This document shows, one piece after another, positions 1 through 10,422 of a stretch of DNA of 64,000 nucleotides. The position numbers and the translations under genes were made by a program. This stretch comes from Paracentrotus lividus (lineage: Eukaryota; Echinodermata; Echinoidea; Camarodonta; Echinidae). Below the pieces are notes generated by a model. The model was not told the origin of the DNA. It saw only the letters and a program-made list of their open reading frames with translations, and did not search any database. The stretch's first letter is position 1. Every line of letters begins with the position of its first letter. The stretch is taken from assembly GCA_940671915.1 (NCBI GenBank), contig CALNVZ010000174.1:15818306-15882305 (forward strand), in the 5' to 3' direction.

Positions 1-663
1 AGTTTATTCTATTTCACAATCCCTTCATCTCATTTCTATTCTATATAGATGCTACCTTGTTTTAATTGGTAAGATGGATACTTTATAGGAGTGATTTTCT
101 ACATCCTCACCCCAGCCCGGTAAAGCTACTTTGAATGTACCATATTTATACTCTCCACTCAGAATGCTGTTCAGAAATCTGTTGTTCTGCTCTTACACAA
201 AAATTTTGGTTGAGATAATTATTTGGAGAAAACTTCAAATATTGAGGATCAAGATGATTATTTGTTTCAGAGAGGTAGGACAACCTCCCTGTTTGTATCA
301 AGCCCTTTCCGGATGGCTATTAATATTGATGTGATTAGAAAATGTTTAGAATTAATGAAAGAAAATTATTAATAGAAATTGAATTATTGCCCTGTTTTTC
401 TGACATACACTTGTATAATTTCCATTCCCTACTCGCCCAGAACCCCAGGCGCTACTGAAGAATCACACAATTAATGACAATCAATTTCATTTCCTTGCCC
501 GTTGAAATATTGCATCGAGTTTATTGTGGCTATCACACCTTGATTACACTAGCTATTAGAGGTTTGATTCAAGTCTGTGGCTATTCAGCCTTCCTATCAG
601 TCAGTGGTCAAAGTGTCAAGAGCCTGTCCACGTCCACAGACTCAGATTTGACACAAGCATGTA
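1..663. other. Unique AT-rich DNA, no gene seen
   Basis: Short open frames here have no recognisable domain and no paired splice signals. I see no repeat or RNA gene. Confidence 0.5.
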
Positions 664-836
664 TTGTATATAAGCCAATATTTTCGCGATGTTGGGCCAG
701 TTTGGTAAATTCGCGAGTGGAAAATTTCACAATTTTTGTGATGTTTTCATTACTATGAATAACCTTATGTTGAAGTGGAAATTTTCACACAGATGGACTC
801 ATAAAATTGGCGAACATAAATAAAACGTGAAAAGAA
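664..836 (+). repeat. Interspersed repeat, TATAAGCCAATATTTTCGCG family, copy 1
   Basis: Begins with a tataagccaatattttcgcg word, followed by an AAATTCGCGAG word, a GAAGTGGAAATTTTCAC word and an AACCACTT-like end. The same ordered words recur at about 1468-1642, 32,836-33,060 and 52,750-52,970, and in reverse at about 62,393-62,590. The shared order shows a dispersed family. The family name and mobility class are unknown; a non-autonomous DNA element or SINE-like repeat are both possible. Confidence 0.6.
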
Positions 837-851
837 CCACTTATACATTAT

Positions 852-932
852 CATGTAAAGACTAGTCCTACTTTCAACTGCCCAGCTACAGTACATGGCC
901 TGTTGTAGTCTCACGATTCAGTCTCTCTTGGG
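852..932 (+). repeat. Short interspersed repeat, related to 5259-5345
   Basis: A block starting CATGTAAAGACTAGTC and running through ACATGGCCTGTTGTAGTC to a GATTCAG word resembles the block at 5259-5345 (CATGTAAAGACCAGTC, ACACGGCCTATGAGA, CATAGTCTTGTGATTCAG). Identity is roughly 70% by eye. It lies just downstream of the TATAAGCCAAT family copy, so the two may be parts of one composite repeat. Confidence 0.4.
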
Positions 933-943
933 TCGAACATCGG

Positions 944-1445
944 TTAAAGGGAAAATTCACCCTGAGTTTAACTTGGTTTTAAAAATACAGAAAAATGAAA
1001 TAAAAATATGAGTGAAGGTTTGAAGAAAATCAACCAAAAAATAACGAAGTTATGAATACTTAAAGTTTTGGATATGTGACGTCACATGCGAGCTGCTCTC
1101 CTATGTGTTGTGTATGGAAACTCCATAAAGTGTCATTTTTTTCAGAAGAACCTTAATTATTTCACCTGTTCAGTAGATATATCATCAAACCTATGTTCAT
1201 ATACATGCCTCTATCAAATTGACCCATTCCTTTATCAAGAACCATGAAAAAAGACAAATTTATGGAATTTCCATACATAACACATGGGATAGCTGCTCGC
1301 ATATGACGTCACAGAATCAAAATTTTAAATAGTCACAAGTTCACTATTTTTTGGTCGATTTTCTTCAAACTTGCACTCATATTTTTCTTTCATTTTTCTG
1401 CAATTTTTAAAACAAATAAAATTCCAGGGTGAACTTCCCCTTTAA
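944..1445. mobile_element. Foldback MITE with TTAA ends
   Basis: Left end TTAAAGGGAAAATTCACCCTG pairs with right end CAGGGTGAACTTCCCC plus TTTAA. The arms are about 185-200 bp and stay similar (about 85% by eye) inward through the CAGAAAAATGAAA and GAAGAAAATC words to a TATGGAA word. TTAA at both extremes suggests a TTAA target duplication, as made by piggyBac and Kolobok superfamily transposases. No transposase is encoded, so the element is non-autonomous. Each arm carries a CRE-like TGACGTCA (1077-1084 and 1304-1311). Confidence 0.8.
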
Positions 1446-1467
1446 AGGGCCTGTGACGAAGAAATAC

Positions 1468-1642
1468 TATATAAGCCAATATGTTCGCATACAGATATTT
1501 TTACAATTTTAGACTACATGAGAATATTTGAGAGAGCTTAATTTTGTGATTATGTGATGTTTCCATCACTATAAATATCCATACATTGAAGTGAATATAT
1601 TCAAGAGAAGTGACTTGTGAAATTTGTGAAAAATAGCCACTT
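1468..1642 (+). repeat. Interspersed repeat, TATAAGCCAAT family, copy 2
   Basis: A diverged member of the family at 664-836. It keeps TATAAGCCAATATGTTCGCA, a GATGTTTCCATCACTAT-like core and a final AAATAGCCACTT. The foldback MITE at 944-1445 lies between copies 1 and 2. Confidence 0.5.
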
Positions 1643-2596
1643 TTGCAGGAGATATTGTCTTATTGATTGAAGTACTACTGTGACTGGATGTGAATGTTTT
1701 CTTTAGATCTGTTGGCCATGGACTGCCTAGTTTTCTCTGTTTGTATTGGCATTCAACTTGGAAGATTGAAGAGAAGAAATATTACCTTGACACAGGTCAG
1801 ATTTTCCTCAGAATGATATTTTATGCTAAGTTCACATCTTCCTTTTTTCAGGTAGATGTGTAACTTGTTGGTAATTGTTGATAAAAAAAAGACACTTGTA
1901 ATATCTGATAGCTGTATAATTTAGAATATGATTAATTTTTTAATTTTAGGTACTGATGTGTATATATGTTTAATATCATGTTTTAATCTAAAAAAAGAAA
2001 ACAAAATGGGAAAATATATTTGCAGATAATAGATTAAGGGCCTGGTTTTAGTGAGAATTCCAAATTACAATATGCCTAGAAATTAGGTTAACACATCAGT
2101 AAGAAATTTTTGCATTTTCAGTCCAATACAATCTTATATATACACACCTTTATTTTCATGAATCTTAACCAAATGATTTTTTTTTAGAGAAAAATTCTGA
2201 ACGGAAAGCTCCATTTAATGGTTATAGCTTGATCATACGTTCACAAAGTATGCCTTTCAGGTGCTATTTTTGCCATGAATCTTGATGCGAGCACAGACAT
2301 GTGATGGAAAGCTGAAGGTCTCTATTGCTTTTCTTGAGCGTTTTGTCAAACTGTTCATATTATTATAGTACCTGTAAATATCAGGAACAGGGAATGGTGA
2401 TGGTACCATTGTTACAAAACAGGCACCAAATTATTACCAAAATATGAGGAGTAATTCAATATGTTTCTACACCAATTGGGGGCAATTGTAAATGATTGCT
2501 TGCCAAAAATGATTTGGATTAACATATATTTTTAAGTTAAAAGATATCACAATTGCTCTTAAAGCACATTCCTCCAAGTGTTCATGTACATGTACT
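1643..2596. other. Unique AT-rich DNA, nothing recognised
   Basis: No coding-like stretch, no paired splice signals and no obvious repeat beyond short A or T runs. Confidence 0.45.
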
Positions 2597-2734
2597 GGGG
2601 GGCATTTCATCAAAGGACTTGTCAGACGTTTTATCCAACAAATTTGCTCTCAGCCAATCACATGCAAACATTTCAGTAGCTTATAGCAGTTTGTCGGATA
2701 AAACGTCCCACAAGTCCTTTCATGAAACGCCCCC
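2597..2734. mobile_element. Small palindromic MITE (138 bp)
   Basis: The left arm begins GGGGGCATTTCATCAAAGGA and includes CTTGTCAGACGTTTTATCC. The right arm is its near reverse complement and ends CCTTTCATGAAACGCCCCC. Arms are about 45 bp around a roughly 45-bp centre. There is no coding capacity. Such short GGGGG-ended palindromes are typical of non-autonomous DNA transposons; target duplications are not clear. Confidence 0.7.
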
Positions 2735-2964
2735 GTGGTCATATTAGAAGCTTTTCAAAGTTCAAGATGCCTCTGTCAATGTTTTTGTAGACTTTTATAT
2801 GTTCAAAATCATTTTATTTGGATATTGTTATGTAATTTAAAAAAAATAAATTAAAGCACAGCTACAGAAATGCACTAATAGATAATGCATTATAATAACA
2901 TTTACATGTACATGTATGTTGTTATCAATGAATATTAGTAGTTTGAAATTTAAATATTTTCTGT

Positions 2965-3445
2965 AAAAACAAATATTCCCCTACTTTCTAAATATGTGTT
3001 GATAATACTACAATATTTAAGGATATAAACAGGGTAAATGAGAGGAAACAAATGGCAATACATATGTCATTCTTGATATAAACAAAGGAATTTATGCTCT
3101 AATCATTAATTCAATTCATTTTATCCCTCAATTTCATAAATGCACACGGCAATAGAATATATTAATGAGTATGATGAGCACAACTATGTTATATAAGTAA
3201 TATATTCTTAACATGACATCCTAGTATTTCCTTCAGAAATAGATATTCCCCACGATACAAATTGTACTGATAATATTGTAATGTTCCAGGTTGTGAACAG
3301 GGCAACCGATAAAAGGAATCAAATGACAAAGCAAATATAATTTCTGATGATAAAGAGAGGGATTTATGCTCTTATGATCAATTCAGCTCATTTGATTCCT
3401 TCAATTTCATATTTAATACACAACAATAGAGGATAATAGTGAAGT
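2965..3445. repeat. Old, diverged tandem duplication of about 240 bp
   Basis: Two successive stretches (about 2965-3175 and 3233-3445) share ordered words: a TATTCCCC start, TGATAATA, AACAGGG, GGAATTTATGCTCT against GGGATTTATGCTCT, ATCAATTCA, CTCAATTTCATA and CAATAGA. Identity is only about 65% by eye with small indels, so this is an ancient duplication, unlike the recent copies after 19 kb. No function seen. Confidence 0.5.
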
Positions 3446-4611
3446 AGATTCATATCCAAGGTCGAGGCACATGATATTGCATTTTCATTTGACGTGTAAA
3501 TGTCAGGCTTCCGTTTATTGACATTTTGGTGTATTGTTATGGCAGAAATGTCACCGTAAGCAATTTATTGCGGTCATAATACATGAATTGATGAGATTTT
3601 TTTTTTTCTTGGGAGGGGTTCTTCATTGAAACGTCATGAGATGTTTTCAAAGCCTGACTCATCACTGTGATAAGGTTGGAAGTGCATTTACTGCCTTTTC
3701 AAATGAGAGGAAATTTTGGATTATAAAAGCATTTTATCTCAAAAGATGATAGACACAAGAAATATGTTGCGTTAAGAAAACTCTTTTGAAGAGAAGTATG
3801 AGCTTGTGCCCAATGCATATACCATGATCTTTACACATCAAGTTGACTCCGAATCTTCATGAAATTCTATGTCAAAATAAAGCGGAAACCACTGATATAT
3901 GCTGTGCTTAATTCTTTGTGAAAATCGAATTACTTATTGTAAAGCTATATGGTTTTCTCACAAAAAAATTGTTGTATTTTCATTGTCCGAAAGGGGCGAG
4001 GGGATGGATCTTTTATTAAGGCGATCATTGTCCGGTGGGAGTTCATATGTGAAATACATCACATTTTGCACGTACACCAAACTCCACGTAATATCTGTCC
4101 ATCTACATATCTTGCACGGAACACAAACATCCGCCCCTGTGGGATTGTTCGGAGACATGGCCTTACAGAGGTCTGATAGGATTAACGATATTGGGGATTA
4201 AACCGGGGGGGGGGGGGGGGCTGCCTATTTTTTAATAAATTCCCCTTGGTGGCGATTTTTGAAGTTTTCTTCAGACATGTACATGTAGTTACATAAGAAT
4301 TGTCGATATAATGTATAACACAGGTTAGAGAAATAAGGGTATTATTATTCTAGGGAGTGGGGTTACAAAGTGATTTCAAATCAAAACACATTTAAATTCA
4401 AAACATAGATTTGCTGAAATATAGATAAGATTTGAATTTTGTTTTAATGTACTAACCAGTAATTCTTGTAAAATATCTGATTGATGTCATACCAATACCT
4501 AATACCAATAAGATTTTATGGACATAACTACATGTGTATCTGATAATGGCTTTCATTCGGCCGAGCCTTATCTCAGCAGAAAATTATCTTAAAATAAACG
4601 AACCTGTTTCT
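3446..4611. other. Unique DNA with a G16 run
   Basis: No gene supported. A pure G run lies at 4205-4220. The overlapping short frames at 3899-4201 are open on both strands at once and lack any domain, so they are taken as chance. Confidence 0.45.
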
Positions 4612-4785
4612 TTAACGAAGATCAAGATTGTTGATTGGCAAGCCTGAGATGCTCATGTCCAGCCGTCTTCCCTTGTGTACATTTTGGACGTTATCTATTT
4701 CCTGCGTGACGCCATTCGGTTGGGCAGCGCATTCCAAGAGTTCCAGGGCTGTGCGGCCTGTTGACATGTGTCCACCGACATCTCA
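4612..4785 (-). CDS. Candidate last coding exon, minus strand (partial)
   Basis: On the minus strand a frame reads through motifs such as TGRTALELLECAAQPNGV, then EIDNVQNVHKGRRLDM, and finishes SISGLPINNLDLR before a TAA stop at 4612-4614. Composition is protein-like and GC content is higher than in the surroundings. The GRTALELLE word recalls an ankyrin-repeat helix, but one partial match is not a domain call. The 5' boundary is uncertain. A good acceptor with a pyrimidine tract (about 4800) is followed in this frame by a TGA, so an AG a few bases further in would have to be used. It may join the segment at 7270-7435. An exon of an unknown protein or a chance frame are both possible. Confidence 0.35.
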
Positions 4786-7269
4786 CTTCAGCTGTTAGGC
4801 ACAGGATGAACGAAGGAGGAGAGCCCCGTTCCTACTCTCACTTGGTATCTAAAAGTTCTTAATTTGTCACCCAAATTATTTCTCTCTAACAAATTGAATT
4901 CAAAACGGTTTTGTTTTTTTCATAGAAAATTTCCAAGATGTATTAAAAAAAATTCTGAGAGCATTTAGCCTGAGATATGATTCCACAACTTAATGGTGAT
5001 GTTCAGTAAAATCCTTGTGCTAGGTGCTTATTGTTTGTGCCAATTTGCTTGACTGGTTCATATCTATGGATGTGCTAATAGGCACCTACATTGTATGACA
5101 TACAAAGGGTAAAGCGTTTAGGCCACTGGTGTGTACATTGTTTTAGCATGCAGGAATGAATGGGGAATATAATATACTATAGATGTGTTCACACCTCAGC
5201 CGGTATCAGCAACGTGTTCTCATCGATGATAGTCTGCAAGAACAGACTAAATTTACATGTAAAGACCAGTCTAGCATCTTACTTCATGCAATACACGGCC
5301 TATGAGATGCTGTCATAGTCTTGTGATTCAGACCCTGTGATATGCATTAAGTATTGACAAGGGTTTATGCCTGCAAACTGACTTCAGGATGTATGCTTAT
5401 GGCTGCAGATGAATGAAACAGAAATACTCACTTTAAGCTACATGTACGTGTATGGGCCGTTCTCTTATTTTGGGTGCTGGATGATGTTGAATGCAAGAGG
5501 GGTTTGTCCCTAAGTCATCAGCTTCAGGTTGAGTTGTTCAGAGATTTGAATACCAAACATATAAATGTTTGGAAATATGAAATATTCTCATAAGTAGTGA
5601 CTTATAGATCTTTGCTACTCACTCTGTTCTTTACCCATTTTGTGCCCTGTTTTTATAGACAATTTATCACTCCATGATAAAGTCTTGCAAGGCATGAATA
5701 CCTTAAAAAATATCCACAGGCATGGTACAATGATTGTTGGTGTTTTTCAAACCCTCTTGCACACCATTATGAAGAAAATGAATAATTGCGATTGTCTTGT
5801 GAAACAGAAAACATTAATCCCTCTTGGTCCCTTCCCTTGTCCCATCCACCCAAATCTACGTCATGATTCAACTTGGAAACACCACCTAGCCCTTGATATG
5901 ATGACTAGATTTGACTTATACATCTGACACTCTATTCTTAGCTTGTTAAATTAGTGTTTGCGTTATTGCACTCTGGGAGGCCAATCAAATGAGATTCATT
6001 AAAAGAACACAGCCAAGGTCTAGAGACAGAACGATTCAAGTCGTAATTACCTCCAGCCGCATTCAGTAAATTCAGATGAATGCGTAATCATACGTTGGTT
6101 TGCGTAAACGTATGTCATGTATGTGTATGTGTTATAATGAATTACGTATTTGATTTACATGTCCATTCATAAAACCGTGTCGGCCCCCCTTGAAGATGAA
6201 ATTTAAATGATGTGAATTATTTTTGTTCAAGTATGGTTCCTTCTAGAAATTTCCATGGTTCTAGTAAGGAGATATTACAGTGTACTTCTTGGTTCTAGCC
6301 ACAACAGGCGCCAATTTAAAAACACATGAATATAAAGAGCATGCTTTCTTATGCATGTTGTGAGCATGTTCGACTGCAGTAGCAGCTTGTGCAGCTCAAA
6401 TTCAAGAAAAACTGCAAATATTTTCTGAGGCCGCTCAGCGCAAAAATTAATGGCATGAAATTAACAGCAAATACTATAGCGTTTGAGAAGTTCTAAACTA
6501 ATAAAAGTTGTGAGATGGAGAAAAGGATTTTATATTTTTTTAAAATCAGAGTAAATAAGGATTAGCCAATGTCTAGAAGGAGATAAGATGGAAAGCTGAA
6601 AGTAAGAACTGTTGTTGTTATTGTTGTTTTTATATTTTATGGTGCTTTCATTCATTATATGAATATTTAAGAAGTAGACAATTTTGAATGGAATACAGGG
6701 AAAGTTAAGTGGATTGTCATAAAGTATTTTGATGAATGAATATAAATCTTACAAATTTCATTGCAATTCATCAAGCTAAGGTGTCACCCTCCATATTTTC
6801 TATACACTGTCATTTCTACACCATGCCTCCCCATGTTGTGACACCCCTCTATGTCCCAACACGCATGGGTGCATGATACTCAATAAAAATGTCACACATG
6901 AACTTTACGCAATGCCAGGAAAATTATGTGCTGAACTGTCAGTGGCCTAATGCTCTGGAATTGAGCCCATATTGGCGTGATTTTATCCATCTGGGGATAA
7001 CTTGTATCAGCTTTCATGCAAATTGGCCACGCCGCTCCCGCTCAGGAAGAAAAAGGGCGGAAGGCAGAATAATTCTGATCTGTGCAAAAGAAGAAAGATT
7101 TCAAAAGCTGAGAGCCACTATGGCGATAACTCCATTTCAAATTACGAGGATTATTATCTTTCTTGCTCTCATCTAATGATATATCTTGCTTCTTAGAATA
7201 TGATTTTGGGAGTGCAGTCAGCTTGACAGATTGGATCATCTGGTGAAATAGAATTCTCTGATTTCATCT
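4786..7269. other. Possible intron or intergenic DNA
   Basis: It contains one short repeat block at 5259-5345 related to 852-932. Otherwise unique, AT-rich, with no supported exon, RNA or mobile element. If the flanking coding-like segments belong to one minus-strand gene, this is an intron. Confidence 0.4.
5259..5345 (+). repeat. Short interspersed repeat, related to 852-932
   Basis: Starts CATGTAAAGACCAGTC and ends near a GATTCAGACCCTGTGATA word, in the same order as at 852-932. A GATTCAGACCATTTGATACT word also precedes the TATAAGCCAAT repeat at about 32,820, linking these blocks to one composite family. Confidence 0.4.
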
Positions 7270-7435
7270 TCATCTGCCGGATGGGTGAACAGACGTCGTG
7301 TCCAGAGATGTAACATGAACAGGCTCCTTACTGCTCATCTTATGTCCAAGATCATCTTGAGACGAACCATTCTTGGAAATATCTGAACTTGAGTTGGCCC
7401 TTGCACCAGCAATCAAATCCAGGATTGATTGTAAG
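7270..7435 (-). CDS. Candidate internal or terminal coding exon, minus strand
   Basis: A minus-strand frame after a CTAG acceptor (7436-7437) reads LQSILDLIAGARANSSSDIS, then KNGSSQDDLGHKMSSKEPV, then HVTSLDTTSVHPSGR and a TGA at 7270-7272. It is rich in Ser, Asp, Gly and Lys, like a linker in a real protein and unlike the Phe/Tyr/Asn-rich chance frames nearby. The phase (one base, then full codons) fits the weak upstream exon at 8155-8241. An internal GTAAGG offers a donor that would leave one base, which fits an in-frame start of 4612-4785 using the inner AG. No family recognised. Confidence 0.33.
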
Positions 7436-10021
7436 CTAGCGTGCATGATTAATCTATGCTTCTTGAATCAGGAGTAGATAGCATGAAAGCATATACATGT
7501 ATATCACATACTTACCAGATATGTTTTTTGTCGGTTTTTAAAAGTAATTGTCCCATGTCAAACGCATATAATAAAATCTAGCCTAATGAATTTCTTTGAA
7601 TGTGGGCTTCTTGATATGTGAATATATGTGTTTACTACATGTAGGGTTCAGTCCAAGGCTGAAGAAGTGAAAAACCTCTTACTTTAGTATACCTGTAACA
7701 TTATATCAGATATGTTCATGTTATCTATTCACCCTTTAGAAGAAATTGCCTAGTCTTTATTTTTTATTGTAAAAGTGAAAATAATTTTCAAGTCAACATT
7801 CACTCCTAGAATTTAAAAACATGCAAAGATGTTTTTTTCCTCATCATGAACATATTTCCACTTTACTAATATAATCAAGTAAGACATGCTCCTTATAAAC
7901 ATGCATATATCATCTGCTAATTACTACAAAGTGAACATCATCCATAGAGCTGTTTTCCTTATTAAACATATTTAAAATATCAGGACAAAATGGGAATAAT
8001 TTCAAAACAAAATCACTCATTCTTTTCAAATTCTACAGATATTTTGGCTTAGAAGAGGAGGGCTCCTGAAGTGTTAGTACTAGTCAATATAATTGTCATC
8101 CAGTCTATGTTCTACCAGTAATGAAGTAAAAAATTAATCTTAAATATAATTAACCTCCTCCCTTGATTGTTGTCCACACTTGCCAAACATTTGTATTCAT
8201 ATTGTGATGTATTTGGAAAAGATTTTCCATTAAATTCAGTTCTGAAAAATGAAGGATGTGGCCGAGCTGTCATTACATAGTGAGAAGAAAGCAACTTTTG
8301 ATGAAACGATTCTGTATTAAGCCTTTGTGTGCTATGGTTAGCACATCTGTAGATGTGCCAGGTGTGTAGATTGGTACAAACTATAGGCTCCTGTCAGCAT
8401 AAAGGATTTCACTATACATACAATATATCTGTATAATTACCTGATTCATATTGGGTACGTGTTAATCCTTGTCAATGGTATAGTCACTTTCCTCTAAAGT
8501 TCTGATAATCTGAGAATTCTAGGTAAAACTAAACCTTTTTGAATTTCAATACTGTACTTTGTGGCAAATAGAGAGTTAATGAAGGTTCTAAATGCACCAA
8601 CATTGTGACTCTTTACTGATTTTTCAGTCGATAAGTTATCATAACTGCTAACAATCTCATGCTTACCATCTCAATATATGGAAAGTTGTGCTTTTATCTA
8701 AATCAAAGCTTGTTTGAGGGAATTTGTTTATCTAAAACAAGACTAAAATTGTCACAAGAAAGTGTTATAAGGACTTGCTGTATAATAAGCAAGTGTGGTA
8801 TTCATAAATTATCATCTGTTTAGAGGCAATGGGACATTAATTCAGTTTTCATGAATATGAGTTTACACCCTTCTGGCTTGTTTAATGTTTTACATGTTTT
8901 GTACCCTATGTGACTATCATGATTTGATGAATCTGTAATTCCCCAACTGCCCTGGGAGCTGACGAATTTCATGTGTGGAATATTTTTACATTCATGAAAT
9001 ATAAATGGGGACCTGTTCTGGGAGTATAGGAAATAGTGAAAACCAATCTCTTGTAGGACAGTGAGAATGTCTACAATTATCTCATTTCATACTGGCAAAT
9101 GCTATGAGATGCCAAAAGAGCCAAATGTAATGATATTTTTAAAATGTGCTAACAAAGATGAATAAAGAGTCAGCAATAGACATGAAGAAAACTCAGAAAT
9201 AAATTCAACCACACAATTTAAGATAACTACAAAAGATAATACAGGATTAAAGACAACCACATATAGTCATAATCAATGGAAATTGCAGAAAATATTCAAA
9301 ACTTACTGCAGAAATAAAGACCAATGCAAAATAAAAGATATAAACAAAAATAAAAATAAATGGTGTAAAGATAACTGCAGAAAAAACCTTTAGAAAGTGA
9401 GAATTGTACAGTGATAGAAATGTGAATAACAACTTTTAAAATGACCCCTGCACCCTTCAGAAAATTCCTGTCCACAAGCAGTCAGGGCCCGCGAAATATT
9501 GAATTGAATTGATTTTTCCCCATATCATTCTTTTCACAATGTGGTAAATACAAAATGCAAAAAAAATAAATAAATAAATAAATAAAAAATTATCATCTCA
9601 ATTTTTTTTTGACCAATCACAATATTGTTGTCTCAAAGATTGCTGTAGTGGGACAGCACCATTAAGAAAATATCAATATATTCTCTTAGAGACAGAAGGG
9701 TGATTACTCCGTGTAAAGCGCTATTAGATAAATAAATGCCATTTTGACTTTCAACCGTCAAATCTTACAATCAAGCTTTGTGAGGTAGCCAGTAAAGCGA
9801 GCAATAAAATGAAATTACATGCCTCATGGATGATGAATTTTATACACTCATCATCTATGAAAAAAAGAAAAGAAAATAGATTCTCTCATGCCTCCTGATT
9901 TCAAATTCACAAAATCTCTTTATATTCAACTCTGAGGAAAAATTGGCACTCTCACACTTCCATATGGCCACATGCCCACTTCTTTATGTTTGTTTTACTT
10001 TCAGTTACTTTAAAAAAAATG
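7436..10021. other. AT-rich unique DNA, one weak exon candidate
   Basis: Minus strand 8155-8241 is bounded by a strong TTTTTCAG acceptor and a weaker GTTAAT donor. It reads TEFNGKSFPNTSQYEYKCLA and then SVDNNQGR, but 29 open codons can occur by chance. A minus-strand open stretch at about 8830-9060 is long but Phe/His/Lys-rich and unconvincing. An (AAAT)n microsatellite lies at about 9559-9592. Confidence 0.3.
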
Positions 10022-10422
10022 ATATTCAATTCAATTCAATTCATTTATTTCAATTCAATTCATTTATTTCAACCATCATCAATATACAAATTACAGTTAA
10101 AATAGCATTCTTACAAAAGAAATTCAATGATGGTTTGGACCGCCCCCCGGAGAGAAAGCAGAGCTTATAAAAAGGGGCCACCAAATTACAATACACATAA
10201 TGAATCAATGACAAATAAACAAGAAAAAGTACTTAGAAAATTATTAAATAAGTACAAAAAAACAAAATACAAATATGAACAAAAGAAGTACACTAATGCA
10301 GCGGGAATGGGGGGGGGGAGAGAGAGAGAAGAGAGTGATAAATGAATACGAGAAATAACATCAAAAAGAAGTTATCATTTGTTTGCTCAGTTTTCTGAAT
10401 CTTGATAGGGTTGAACTATTTT

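Noticed and set aside
8830..9075. About 75 open codons on the minus strand as an exon
   Set aside because: Phe/His/Lys/Asn-rich composition fits chance translation of AT-rich DNA, and donor candidates are poor.
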